This document shows positions 55,585-64,000 of a stretch of 64,000 nucleotides of DNA, in pieces; positions within the stretch are counted from its first letter, which is position 1, and every line of letters begins with the position of its first letter. Below the pieces are notes generated by a model. The model saw only the letters and a list, made by a program, of their open reading frames with translations, was not told the origin of the DNA and did not search any database. The stretch comes from Bufo bufo (Eukaryota > Chordata > Amphibia > Anura > Bufonidae), in NCBI RefSeq assembly GCF_905171765.1, contig NC_053393.1:62031371-62095370 (forward strand), in the 5' to 3' direction. The position numbers were made by a program, and so were the translations under genes.

Positions 55585-57142
55585 AGGGGTTGTTCACCTC
55601 AGGGGCCTTTTGAGCAGACCCTCAACATGGCCTGACCTACGGTGTTATTTGTACTTATCTGCTCCCTGCTGCTGAGTTCTGGCTTCTTCAATACCCTGTT
55701 GCCGCTGTCATTCTTCGGTCTTCCAATATCAACATCTGGTTTGACTCTGGACCACTGAAGTCAATGGCCTCAGCAATGACATGTCCCCCATGTATCATGT
55801 GATCCAGTGACATAATGCATATGCAATGAGGAGGATACAAGGTACGCTGACGCCACTTATGCAGTGGGCAGGTACAGGTTGATATGAGTCTGTATTTGTC
55901 GTGAAGCCAATTGCAACGTGCGCAGGATACTACCCCAGGGCCCTTCCAAGGTGTTATAACACACGTCCCAGATTAGGAATGCCAGAGTGGTGTGATGGCC
56001 GTTAATGTCTCTATAGGGTGGTGAAAATTGTGTCAACGGTGTCTCCTACCTGGGTATGGCTGGACTCCTGGCTCCTGGCTCACTTGCAATAAATTTGAGT
56101 GTAGTGATAGTAGGAGTAATAGAGGAATTTTGCAACAGAAAATGATGTCCAGACCTTTAGATGAAGTTCAAACATTTCTTTACTGAATATAATTTGTAGT
56201 ATACAGCTTTGGTCTCTGGTCCCAGCAGGTATTGGCAATCATTGGCAGGGATAAATGCTTCTGCTATATATGTGGGGAGCTTGCAGGATAAGTCTTCTGC
56301 TTTGTAGCTCTGTAGCTGTGGCAGGCATTAAACTTCTGCACTTTTCTGTAACTTCTGCTTTGTGGGGACAGACTAGCTGAGGAGGAATGGCTTCTCCTTG
56401 GTCTCTGGACTTAACTCTCAGATGGTTTCTCAGGGGATGCTTTCTTCCTGGAACTCTGGAGGTTGTCTGCTTCTTTTCATCCAGCTGAGGCTGAAGTTCT
56501 GGGTATATGATCAGGTCTCAGCCGAGACAAGATCCTTGCTGTCTTCCCTATGCAGGGGATATCCTGAAGACTATTACACAGCCTTCCACTAGCAGGAGGG
56601 AGGCTACACTGACTCTAACTTCCTTCTCCACCCATGCTGCAGGATGTGGAATCAGTCCACACCTCCACAGAGGGGGAGCTATGCTGGAATGATCCATTCC
56701 AGCCTAGATACACTAAACTGAGACTTGTACCTGGCCAATTTGTTGCTGCCACCTGCTGGTGAACCTGGAAAATTACAGGAAAACAATTACATTTAACATG
56801 GTTTTAGATGCACAGTTGTGAAGACATAATGTAAATTACATCAGATGACAATATAAAGGCTCTTAGGAGATAGTAGCAGGATAGAGGCATGTAGTAACAC
56901 AACTTTGGGGTGTTACACATAGGGGACAAATCACCCCTGCAGCCAATCATGGGCTTCAGTGGCCACATGACCCACATGAAACTGGATGGGACTGGAAACT
57001 GGGGAAGACCGAGAGCTGCAGTAGCAGAGGGAGTGAAGGAGCTGGAACCCAGAGGCAAGGAGCAGGTAAGTTTGCTTGCTCCTTACAGATCATGCCAGAT
57101 TGGAGGGTCTGCCTGAAAAGCCCCTGGGGGTGAACAACTACT
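55585..57142. mobile_element. T2/Kolobok-like element with TTAA TSD
   Basis: Inverted ends aggggttgttcacc (55585) and ggtgaacaactact (57142), flanked by TTAA at 55581-55584 and 57143-57146. The next 20 bases inside each end also match (caggggccttttgagcag and its complement tgcctgaaaagcccctg). The interior is noncoding and longer than usual for such elements. A block at about 55900-56930 looks like a separate inserted repeat that I could not classify. Confidence 0.75.
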
Positions 57143-57289
57143 TTAAATGTTTTTTTGGGAATTAGATATTAATGATATACAGTATCCTGAAGATAGTTCA
57201 AATATCAGATCGTTGGGTGTCCTGGATTTAGCTGCAGGGAATATGAACTCCACTGCAGGGAAACCATCTGGCTGTTACCTGGACTAGTC

Positions 57290-57600
57290 TCTGTTCTGTA
57301 GATTGCTGACCCACGAGGGTCAAGAAACACTGAAGGATCACGTAAAACCATAGTAAGGGACAAACCAAGGTCAGGGCAGGCAAAGATGTGCTATCCAAGT
57401 CAGTGTGAGGGTCAGGGCAGGCAGCTCAGGGTCAATACGGAGATCAACTGGCGGTCAGAAGGTAAAGTGTCAAATGCAGACTCAGGCTGAAGTCGGTACA
57501 TGAGAGAGCAAAACAAGACAAGTAGCATCTTTACAGGAAACAACAGAGCTAGAACCTGTTGCTCAGACATCTACCTGTAGGAGAAGGTGCCTCAAGTACC
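57290..57600. repeat. LTR-like dispersed repeat fragment
   Basis: Noncoding word lists (aaccaaggtcagggcaggca, gtgagggtcagggcaggcag) in the style of 54690-55375. No ends were found. Confidence 0.35.
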
Positions 57601-57631
57601 TCAAGGTGGCCCGCCATAGGCTGGGGAAGAT

Positions 57632-58333
57632 TGTAGTGTCCCACTAGGTAAAGGTGGGCACTACACAAGGGTTAATATGTCTATTGCATTGATGTGATGT
57701 TTTATGTTCATTTTCCCTGTGTTATCTGGGTGTCAGGCCTGTTAGGGTGTAGTTCAGCCTCCAGACACTAGAGGGAGCTAGTAAACCCTTAGTATATAGC
57801 TAGGCCCAGACAGGGAAGATTAGTGCAGTCCAGGTGGCTAGTAGTGCAGTCTAGCCAGCCTGAAGTTCCTGAGCCTCTGTTTAGCTCAGAAGATTCACCC
57901 CATGAGAAGAGTTACCTCCTGGGAGAAAACCTGCAGTTCCCACAAGCCAAGCAGAGCCAGTGTTACCAGCTAGTACAAGTAAGCTGAAGGGCAGAAGAAG
58001 TAGTAATGTAAAGCAAGGATAAATACCTGAGGAAGATTGTTTACCAAGGATAAAAGCCAGCATTAGGGCATATGGGCCTTGGAATATAGCCAGCAAGAAC
58101 AACTGGAGAATAGTGCAGCCTGGTCTGGAGAGTTGATTTTACCCTCTGAGTATCTTGCAAAGAACGTTTATCTGCCATCTATAAAGAGCCTGCAAACTTG
58201 TTATTGCTTCAATGTGGAACTGAAACTGAACTGTACAAAGTTGAACTATTGTTCCAGTAAAGCAAAGTTTGGTTCACCATACCATCTGTGTACCTCAATT
58301 ATTACAACTATAAATCGGCGTGCCGCCGTTACA
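57632..58333 (+). repeat. Putative LTR followed by primer-site-like sequence
   Basis: The 702-bp stretch begins tgtagtgtcccactagg, forming a small hairpin with gtgggcactaca, and ends cgccgttaca. A TATA-like gtatatagc lies at about 57793. Five bases after the end comes tggcgtcacg, which begins with the TGG that primer binding sites share with the tRNA CCA end. About 200 bp of leader-like sequence follows. No gag or pol is present. This is an inference from layout. Confidence 0.42.
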
Positions 58334-58559
58334 GGTACTGGCGTCACGTTTCTTAAAGGGACCTTGCCCCAGGGACATAAAACACCTGCAACATCCAGGG
58401 CACCTCATCCACCACCAGGCCTGGTCCCTAAATACAGAGTGTGCCCCAGAGGACTCCTGTGCCAAACTCTCCTTCACTGCTGTACGCCTGCCCAGGGTCA
58501 TCCTACAGAACTGTGAGTAACCCTCGCTTGCCCAAGAACCGTGACCTCACAATCGCAAT

Positions 58560-58919
58560 ACCCTGCAGGTCTGGCGTGCTGCAAGATTAAGCCGCTTGCA
58601 CAGAGCCCCTGCAAGAGCCGGGGAGAGTATGAGCATGCCCTATGAACAGTGAGAGGCAGGTTCAGCAAGAAGCAAACCTCAGCCTGGGAGCAGAGGATGA
58701 GCAACTCTACGCCAGCAGCCCTGCCTGCTGGGGATGACCAGAAAAACTCTTGTAAGCACAGGCCATCGCACTGTGCTTGGTATTGCAGCTCAATCCTATT
58801 CACTTGAATGGGACAAAGGCCATGTGACATATGGATGTAATGTCAAAGGCCATGGAAGAGGTTGCAGCACCCAATAGCTTCCAATAGATGATGTCCAGTG
58901 GCGCAGATACCAATGATCT
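58560..58919. other. T2-like repeat interior, left of the U2 pseudogene
   Basis: Phrases such as ctattcacttgaatgggac are typical of the interior of TTAA-flanked amphibian repeats. No gene. Confidence 0.35.
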
Positions 58920-59580
58920 ATCGCTTCTCTGCCTTTTGGCTAAGATTAATTATAGTATCTGTTCTTATCAGTTCAATATCTGATACGTCACCACCTATCT
59001 GAGGACAAAATATTATTTATTTATTTTTTTATAGATTTTTAGAACAGGGAAATGGAAAAAGAGCTTAGGCTACTTTCACACTTGCGGCAGAGAGATCCGG
59101 AACTGCCTGCCAGCTGATGGCATTAGTAAGACTGATCAGGATCATGATCAGTCTTAAAAATGCCTGATCAGTCAAAAAAATGCATTGAAATGGCGGATCC
59201 GTCTTTCCGATGTCATCCGGCAAAACGGATCTGGCATTTACTTTTTTCACCTTTTTTTCGGTCTGCGCATTCCGGTATTTTGAATGCCGGATCCGCCACT
59301 AATACATTCCTATGGAAAAAGTCTTCAGTTTTTTTCGCCGGAGATAAAACCGTAGCATGCTACGGTTTTCTCTATTGCCTGATCAGTCAAAATGACTGAA
59401 CTGAAGACATCCTGATGCATCCTGAACGGATTACTGTCCATTCAGAATGCATGGGGATATACCTGATCAGTTCTTTTCCGGTATAGAGCCTCTGTGACGG
59501 AACTCTATGCCGGAAAAGAAAAACGCTAGTGTAAAAGTACCCTTACTCTGTCCACTCCACCTATTGACCTGGTATTGTAA
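58920..59580 (+). pseudogene. U2 snRNA pseudogene, split by a MITE
   Basis: 58920-59067 follows U2 snRNA from its first bases: atcgcttctctgccttttgg, the branch-site-recognition region (normally GTAGTA) as atagtatctgttcttatcag, then ttcaatatctgatacgtc, the Sm-site region diverged (tttatttatttttttatag) and aacagggaaatggaaaaaga. After the insertion (59068-59542) it resumes with ctctgtccactccacctatt and gacctggtattgtaa. The last hairpin is not recognisable. U2 pairs with the intron branch point in the spliceosome; this copy has many changes, a damaged Sm region and an insertion, and no promoter was sought or seen. It is a processed-type pseudogene. Confidence 0.88.
59068..59542. mobile_element. 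Harbinger-like MITE inside the U2 pseudogene, TTA TSD
   Basis: 475 bp with ends ggctactttcacac and gtgtaaaagtaccc, the same family as 40777-41274. TTA lies on both sides (59065-59067 and 59543-59545). Excising it with one TTA gives gagcttactctgtccactcc, which follows U2 closely. The interior has repeated cctgatcagtc and ccggatccg-type palindromes. Noncoding. Confidence 0.85.
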
Positions 59581-60264
59581 GTGGGACAACTGAACCAGAT
59601 TACTGTTTTTCTGAACTCCCATAGCAGAGAAAGAAAGGTGGCTTCTCATGCATGGCTGCTCTCTGTTCATTTCAGGGGACCGGTTCTTGAGACTGGAGTG
59701 GGTCCCAGATGTGACACCCTCACCTACTGACGGTAATGACATATCCTAGCAATATGCCATCATTGTCCCAAATGGGTCAAACTCTAATTCCTGGAAAATT
59801 TCTTTAAATCAAGGGTTGAATTTGTAACATTATTTTGTTGACAACGTTTCTGAAATTTTACACACACAATCCCCATGTTCTTACAATCCACATCTGCATT
59901 TTATACCAGTATCTATGTTCCATATGTACAAATTTCATAAAAAAAAAAAATTATCAATGTAAGAAACTAAGAAAGTTATAAGGGCTAAATTATATATGGA
60001 TTTTGTTTCTGCAGCAGACACTATAATTTGTCAACAGTGATTAAAAAGTTTTACAAGGTTTCTGTCTGCAGGAAACAGAATGACATACATTTTTCTTATT
60101 TATCAGAGAGCCATCATTGTGCAAGGAAGGATCAGGAAATTTTAGTATTTTCACTAGCTGAAGGACCCGACTTCGCACGGGTATATTTTAACTATTTCCT
60201 TTTAATGTTTGTTTGTGTGTGGTTAAAAGATATCAACAGTATCCACTACAACAGTGAAATCTAC
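59581..60264. other. T2-like repeat interior and unclassified flank
   Basis: tcctggaaaatttctttaaa at 59790-59808 looks like a right T2-type end with TTAA. From 60140 the phrase agctgaaggacccgacttcg, cacgggtatatt belongs to a repeat I recognise only as common. No gene. Confidence 0.35.
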
Positions 60265-60590
60265 AGTACCACACCCCTTTAACAGTGACCTCCACAGTGG
60301 CCTGCCCCCTTAACAGTAACATCCACAGCACCCTCCCCTTTAACAGTGACCTCCACAGCAGGTGCCCCTTTATTAGTGACCTCCACAGTACTCCGTCTCG
60401 TTAACAGTGATTTGCACAATAATCTGCCCCTTAACAGTGACCTCTACAGAGCTCTGTTCCCTTAAAATGTGACCTCCACAACACCCACCCCTTAACAGTG
60501 ACCTCTACAGCACTTTGCTCCTTAACACTGACCTCAATAGCGGACCGTCCCCTTAACTGTGACCTCCACAGCAGCCTGCCCCTAGGGTTG
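60265..60590. repeat. Minisatellite, ~30-bp unit, about ten copies
   Basis: Repeated ccccttaacagtgacctcca cagca-type units of 28-34 bp with frequent base changes. A short outlier of the same unit recurs at about 61110-61165. Confidence 0.8.
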
Positions 60591-61267
60591 CCAGAGGACC
60601 AGTTTGAGGCCAGAAAGTCTGGCTTTCAGAATCCCTGTCCTCTGTCTGGTGAGGGGCCTGGATGGACACAGGGATGTCCTTTTGCACAGCTCACTCATAG
60701 ACAGCAGCACTGTGATGTCTGAGCGTGAGCTGCAGGGAGAAAGTCACCCTCCCTCCCACTCCTGCAGCTGACAGAAGTTGATTTTTACCTTTATTTTTTC
60801 AATCCCCGTCGGCTGTGGAGTAGGAGGGGTGTGGCCTAACCAGGTTGGGGGCATGGCTTATTGGGACTTGGGGGCAAGGTTTTTAAGTCTGTCTTTTGCG
60901 GGTGGCCCCTTTAAAGCTGACCTACAGCAGTGAAGAAAAAAGGCTGGGTTGTTATGGAAACCTGGTGTAAAACTGTGTGTATGTGGAGACAACGGGCCTG
61001 TGGAGTGGGAGGGGGTGTGGACTATCTGAGTCGGGCGTGGCTTACCAGGACCTGGGGGCAGGGTTTTTAAGTCCATCTTTTGAGAGTGGCCTGAATGGCT
61101 ACCCTACCTTCCCCTGAACTGTGACCTCCACAGCACTCCGCTCCCTTAACATTATCATCTACAGCGTCCTGCCCCTTTAAAGCTGACCTTCAGCAGTAAA
61201 GAAAAATGGCTAGGTTGTTGTGGAAACCTGGTGTAAAACTGTGTGTATGTGGAGACTAAGGACCTGT
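60591..61267. repeat. Direct repeat of ~95 bp, 260 bp apart, in noncoding sequence
   Basis: 60907-61000 and 61170-61265 both read ctttaaagctgacc...agcagt, gaagaaaa, ggttgtt.tggaaacctggt, gtaaaactgtgtgtatgtgg agac. Together with the outlier minisatellite unit, this suggests local segmental duplication. No gene. Confidence 0.7.
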
Positions 61268-61289
61268 GAGTATGTTACATAGCTACATA

Positions 61290-61580
61290 CAGGGGCGTAG
61301 CTATAGGGGGTGCAGAGGTAGCAGTCGCTACCGGGCCCAGGAGCCTGAGGGGGTCCAAAGACCCTTGTGCCACATAAGAAGACACTGGTATTATGGAAAG
61401 TGCTTGCTGGTCAAGTTACACCTCTGGCTGGATGGAAGGGGTTAGGTCAAGAATTTGGCATGGGGTGGGGGGGTGTTTCAATTTTTCAATTTTTGCCTCC
61501 CTGGTCACAAAGTGCTGAGAGAAGGGGGGCCCAAGATGAAATCTTGCACCAGGGCCCATGAGCCTTTAGCCACACACCTG
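61290..61580. mobile_element. hAT MITE with perfect 8-bp TSD
   Basis: 291 bp from caggggcgtagctatagg to gccacacacctg, flanked by the perfect duplication gctacata (61282-61289 and 61581-61588). The interior is GC-rich and noncoding (gggcccaggagcctgagggg). It is related to 17868-18159 and 52927-53110. Confidence 0.85.
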
Positions 61581-61788
61581 GCTACATAGTTAATACGATT
61601 GAAAAAATACATAAGTCCATCAAGTTCAACCTAGGGATGGGAGGGGAGGCAAATCCCAGAAGAAAATAAAACTACGATTTCTACACGTTTTCATAAGCAT
61701 TAATGTCATTTACTTTTAAGAATTCATCTAAACCCTTTTTAAAACTGTCCACGGTTCCTGTTGTGACCACGTCCTGAGGAAGTCTATT

Positions 61789-62037
61789 CTACAGATTCAC
61801 AGTTCTTACAGTAAAGAAGCTTTGACGCTTCTGGAGACTGAACTTTTTCTTCTCCAGTCGGAGGCAGTGCCCCCTTGTCTTTTGAGAGCATTTTACATGG
61901 AACAGTTTTTCACTGTATTTTTTGTGTGGCCCATTTATATATTTGTATAGGTTAATCATGTCCCCCCTTAGATGTCTCTTCTCAAGACTAAATAATAAAA
62001 AATAAAAAAATCTTTTTTCATAACTAAGACACTCCAC
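61789..62037 (-). pseudogene. CR1 reverse transcriptase C-terminus (fragment)
   Basis: The minus strand encodes SLEKRHLRGDMINLYKYING, then RGHCLRLEKKKFSLQKRQSF FTVRTVNL. This matches the C-terminal tail seen in the other two CR1 copies (LEKRRLRGDLINMYKYIRG and FFTVRAVRLWSSLP in copy 2). The frame ends at 61789, and an A/T-rich indel near 61990-62010 breaks the upstream continuation, where LVERVQ..ATKLI-like sequence should follow. Only this end of the protein remains; the catalytic domain is absent. Confidence 0.7.
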
Positions 62038-62260
62038 TATCAGTTTAGTTGCTCTCGTCTGTACTTTTTCCAGTTGCAGAGCATCCTTTTTATGGACTGT
62101 TGCCTAGAACTAAACTGCATATTCCAGGGTCACACCAACGCTTTGTGCTAATATTACATCCCTGCCCCGTGAGTCAATGCCTCGTTTAACCCCTTCAGGA
62201 CCCTGCCATTTTTCACCTTATGGACCAGGCCATTTTTTGCAAATCTGACGTGTCAATTTA

Positions 62261-63310
62261 CACTCACCTAAAGAATTATTAGGAACACCATACTAATACG
62301 GTGTTGGACCCCCTTTTGCCTTCAGAACTGCCTTAATTCTACGTGGCATTGATTCAACAAGGTGCCGATAGCATTCTTTAGAAATGTTGGCCCATATTGA
62401 TAGGATAGCATCTTGCAGTTGATGGAGATTTGAGGGATGCACATCCAGGGCACAAAGCTCTCGTTCCACCACATCCCAATGATGCTCTATTGGGTTGAGA
62501 TCTGGTGACTGTGGGGGCCATTTTAGTACAGTGAACTCATTGTCATGTTCAAGAAACCAATTTGAAATGATTCGAGCTTTGTGACATGGTGCATTATCCT
62601 GCTGGAAGTAGCCATCAGAGGATGGATACATGTTCTCACTCTGTTTACGCCAAATTTGGACTCTACCATTTGAATGTCTCAACATAAATCGAGACTCATC
62701 AGACCAGGCAACATTTTTCCAGTCTTCAACAGTCCAATTTTGGTGAGCTCGTGCAAATTGTAGCCTCTTTTTCCTATTTGTAGTGGAGATGAGTGGTACC
62801 CGGTGGGGTCTTCTGCTGTTGTAGCCCATCCGCCTCAAGGTTGTGCGTGTTGTGGCTTTACAAATGCTTTGCTGCATACCTCGGTTGTAACGAGTGGTTA
62901 TTTCAGTCAACGTTGCTCTTCTATCAGCTTGAATCAGTCTGCCCATTCTCCTCTGACCTCTAGCATCTACAAGGCATTTTTGCCCACAGGACCGCCGCAT
63001 ACTGGATGTTTTTCCCTTTTCACACCATTCTTTGTAAACCCTAGAAATGGTTGTGCGTGAAAATCCCAGTAACTAAGCAGATTGTGAAATACTTAGACCG
63101 GCCCGTCTGGCACTAACAACCATGCCACGCTCAAAATTGCTTAAATCACCTTTCTTTCCCATTCTGACATTCAGTTTGGAGTTCAGGAGATTGTCTTGAC
63201 CAGGACCACACCCCTAAATGCATTGAAGCAACTGCCATGTGATTGGTTGACTAGATAATTGCATTAATGAGAAATAGAACAGGTGTTCCTAATAACTGTT
63301 TAGGTGAGTG
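62261..63310 (-). mobile_element. Tc1/mariner element, internally deleted, TA TSD
   Basis: 1050 bp. The 29-bp inverted ends are cactcacctaaagaattatt aggaacacc and its near complement at 63282-63310. TA lies on both sides (62259-62260 and 63311-63312). Removing the element and one TA restores the H sequence caatttatgtggtgataac, which matches copy 1. It holds one transposase pseudogene on the minus strand. Confidence 0.9.
62293..63162 (-). pseudogene. Tc1/mariner transposase, one stop and an in-frame internal deletion
   Basis: ATG at 63162 starts MGKKGDLSNFERGMVVSARR, a helix-turn-helix DNA-binding region. A TAG (in SISQSA*LLGFSRTT) breaks it. The next open frame (63000 to 62293, 235 codons) holds the rest: VEDWKNVAWSDESRFMLR with the first Asp (residue 101), YFQQDNAPCHKARIISNWFL with the second (135) and PPQSPDLNPIEHHWDVVE with the Glu (172). 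The two Asp residues are only 33 apart because roughly 50 codons, including the usual GGGGVMVWG block, are missing between WRKQSEN and YPSSDG. There are 36 residues between the second Asp and the Glu, so it would be DD36E and not the DD34E of classical Tc1. It is not functional. Confidence 0.88.
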
Positions 63311-63699
63311 TATGTGGTGATAACTTTAAAACGCTTTTATTAATCCAGGCTATTCTGAGATTGTTTTCTCGTCACATATTGTACTTCATGACAGTGATAA
63401 AATTGAGTAAAACCTTTTTTTATTTTATTTATAAAAAATGCCAAATTTACAAAAAAATTTGAAAAATTAGCAAATTTACAAATTTCTATTTCTCTACTTT
63501 TATAATAGTAATACCTCCAAAAATAGTTTTTACTTTACATTTCCCATATGTCTACTACATGTTTAGATCATTTTGTGAATGCCATTTTATTTTTGGGGGA
63601 CATTAGAAGGCTTAGAAGTTTAGAAGCAAATTTCCAAAACCCACTTTTTAAGGACCAGTTCAGGTCTGAAGTCACTTTGTGAGGCTTACATAATAGAAA

Positions 63700-63964
63700 T
63701 ATTGGAAGAAAAAACATCCAGCTCCACGCCTAAGCAGGAAACACTTTTTATTGATGTGGTTAAAATCTTCATACAGGATAGTTTCGTCAACGCGTTTCAG
63801 ACCATATGACAATTTTGGTTCTTCCTCATGACATGTGAGGAAGGACCAAAATTGTCATATGATCTGAAACGCGTTGATGAAACTATCCTGTATGAAGATT
63901 TTAACCGCATCAATAAAAAGTGTTTCATGCTTAGACGTGGAGCTGGATGTTTTTTCTTCCAATA
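63700..63964. repeat. Large foldback (~128-bp arms)
   Basis: The left arm 63700-63828 (tattggaagaaaaaacatcc ... caattttggttcttcc) and right arm 63836-63964 (ggaaggaccaaaattgtcat ... gatgttttttcttccaata) are nearly perfect complements around a short centre, tcatgacatgtga. It interrupts H copy 2 after cataatagaaa. Noncoding. Confidence 0.85.
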
Positions 63965-64000
63965 TTTTTTCAACTGCAGCCAGGTGCGGTATCCTTGCTC

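Larger units (their letters stand above)
61268..62187 (-). mobile_element. CR1-clade LINE 3' end, copy 3, with nested hAT MITE
   Basis: The minus strand carries the C-terminal end of CR1 RT and the 3' UTR; the 3' tail region is at 61268-61290 (tatgttacatagctacata). It is interrupted by the hAT MITE 61290-61580. At 62186 it meets the TTAA end of an H repeat. Confidence 0.72.
62190..63697 (-). repeat. Family H repeat, copy 2, inverted, with Tc1 inside
   Basis: Starts at TTAA (62186-62189) with ccccttcaggaccctgcc, the complement of the H copy 1 end. It continues past the Tc1 element with gataactttaaaacgctttt, aatgccaaatttac, ccatatgtctactacatg and ctgaagtcactttgtgaggc, all complementary to 26340-26830. 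It is cut by the foldback at 63700. Confidence 0.7.

Noticed and set aside
58920..59580. Functional U2 snRNA gene
   Set aside because: It has many substitutions, a diverged Sm-site region, no recognisable 3' hairpin and a 475-bp MITE inside it.
1..64000. Bacterial defence system, prophage or operon
   Set aside because: No prokaryotic gene density or ribosome-binding sites. All recognisable genes are eukaryotic transposons.

Overview
The window looks like repeat-rich noncoding DNA from a vertebrate, most likely an anuran amphibian. The repeat content supports this: several families of BED-type (RICESLEEPER/ZBED-like) hAT transposons, CR1-clade LINEs, a Tc1/mariner element, short TTAA-flanked elements with T2/Kolobok-style ends (TTAAAGG...), Harbinger-like MITEs flanked by TTA/TAA, a Ty3/gypsy LTR retrotransposon, a tRNA-derived SINE and a U2 snRNA pseudogene. 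I see no host protein-coding exon, no working RNA gene, no CRISPR array and nothing prokaryotic. Nearly every recognisable coding stretch is transposase or reverse transcriptase.

Layout. 1-4254: right-hand part of hAT copy A (family hAT-1). 6097-6417 and 7288-7746: two MITEs. 7780-11416: hAT-1 copy C, inverted, with target-site duplication (TSD). 11483-12568: LTR-like repeat. 12570-13140: decayed Tc1-like transposase. 13605-17567: gypsy element with paired 392-bp LTRs and a 5-bp TSD. 17868-18159: hAT MITE. 18988 to about 24988: hAT-2 on the minus strand, with a 2.6-kb tandem array. 24990-26832: long TTAA-type repeat (family H). 27383-29038: decayed hAT transposase. 32304-34230: CR1 on the minus strand with a long open frame. 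34657-34890: SINE. 35945-36212: MITE. 37287-42994: hAT-3 with a 3.4-kb array and a nested MITE. 43120-47397: hAT-1 copy E with TIRs and TSD. 49430-51974: CR1 on the plus strand. 55585-57142: T2-like element. 57632-58333: putative LTR. 58920-59580: U2 pseudogene split by a MITE. 61268-62187: CR1 3' end holding a hAT MITE. 62190-63697: second H copy holding a Tc1 element. 63700-63964: large foldback.

Three points stand out. (1) The gypsy element has integrase upstream of reverse transcriptase/RNase H, the Ty1/copia-like order known from the Gmr1-like branch of Ty3/gypsy, and RT/RNase H follow integrase in one 658-codon open frame. (2) The hAT-1 copies carry a tandem unit of about 185 bp that contains a U2-snRNA-like segment, followed by a second transposase-derived segment downstream of the transposase gene. 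(3) Three different hAT families each have a long minisatellite between the promoter end and the transposase; in two of them a TATA box lies on the transposase strand just upstream of the array. Several insertions can be checked inside the window because the interrupted host repeat closes up exactly when the insert and one target copy are removed.

All coordinates and identities were read by eye. Family names rest on recalled motifs, not on database searches.
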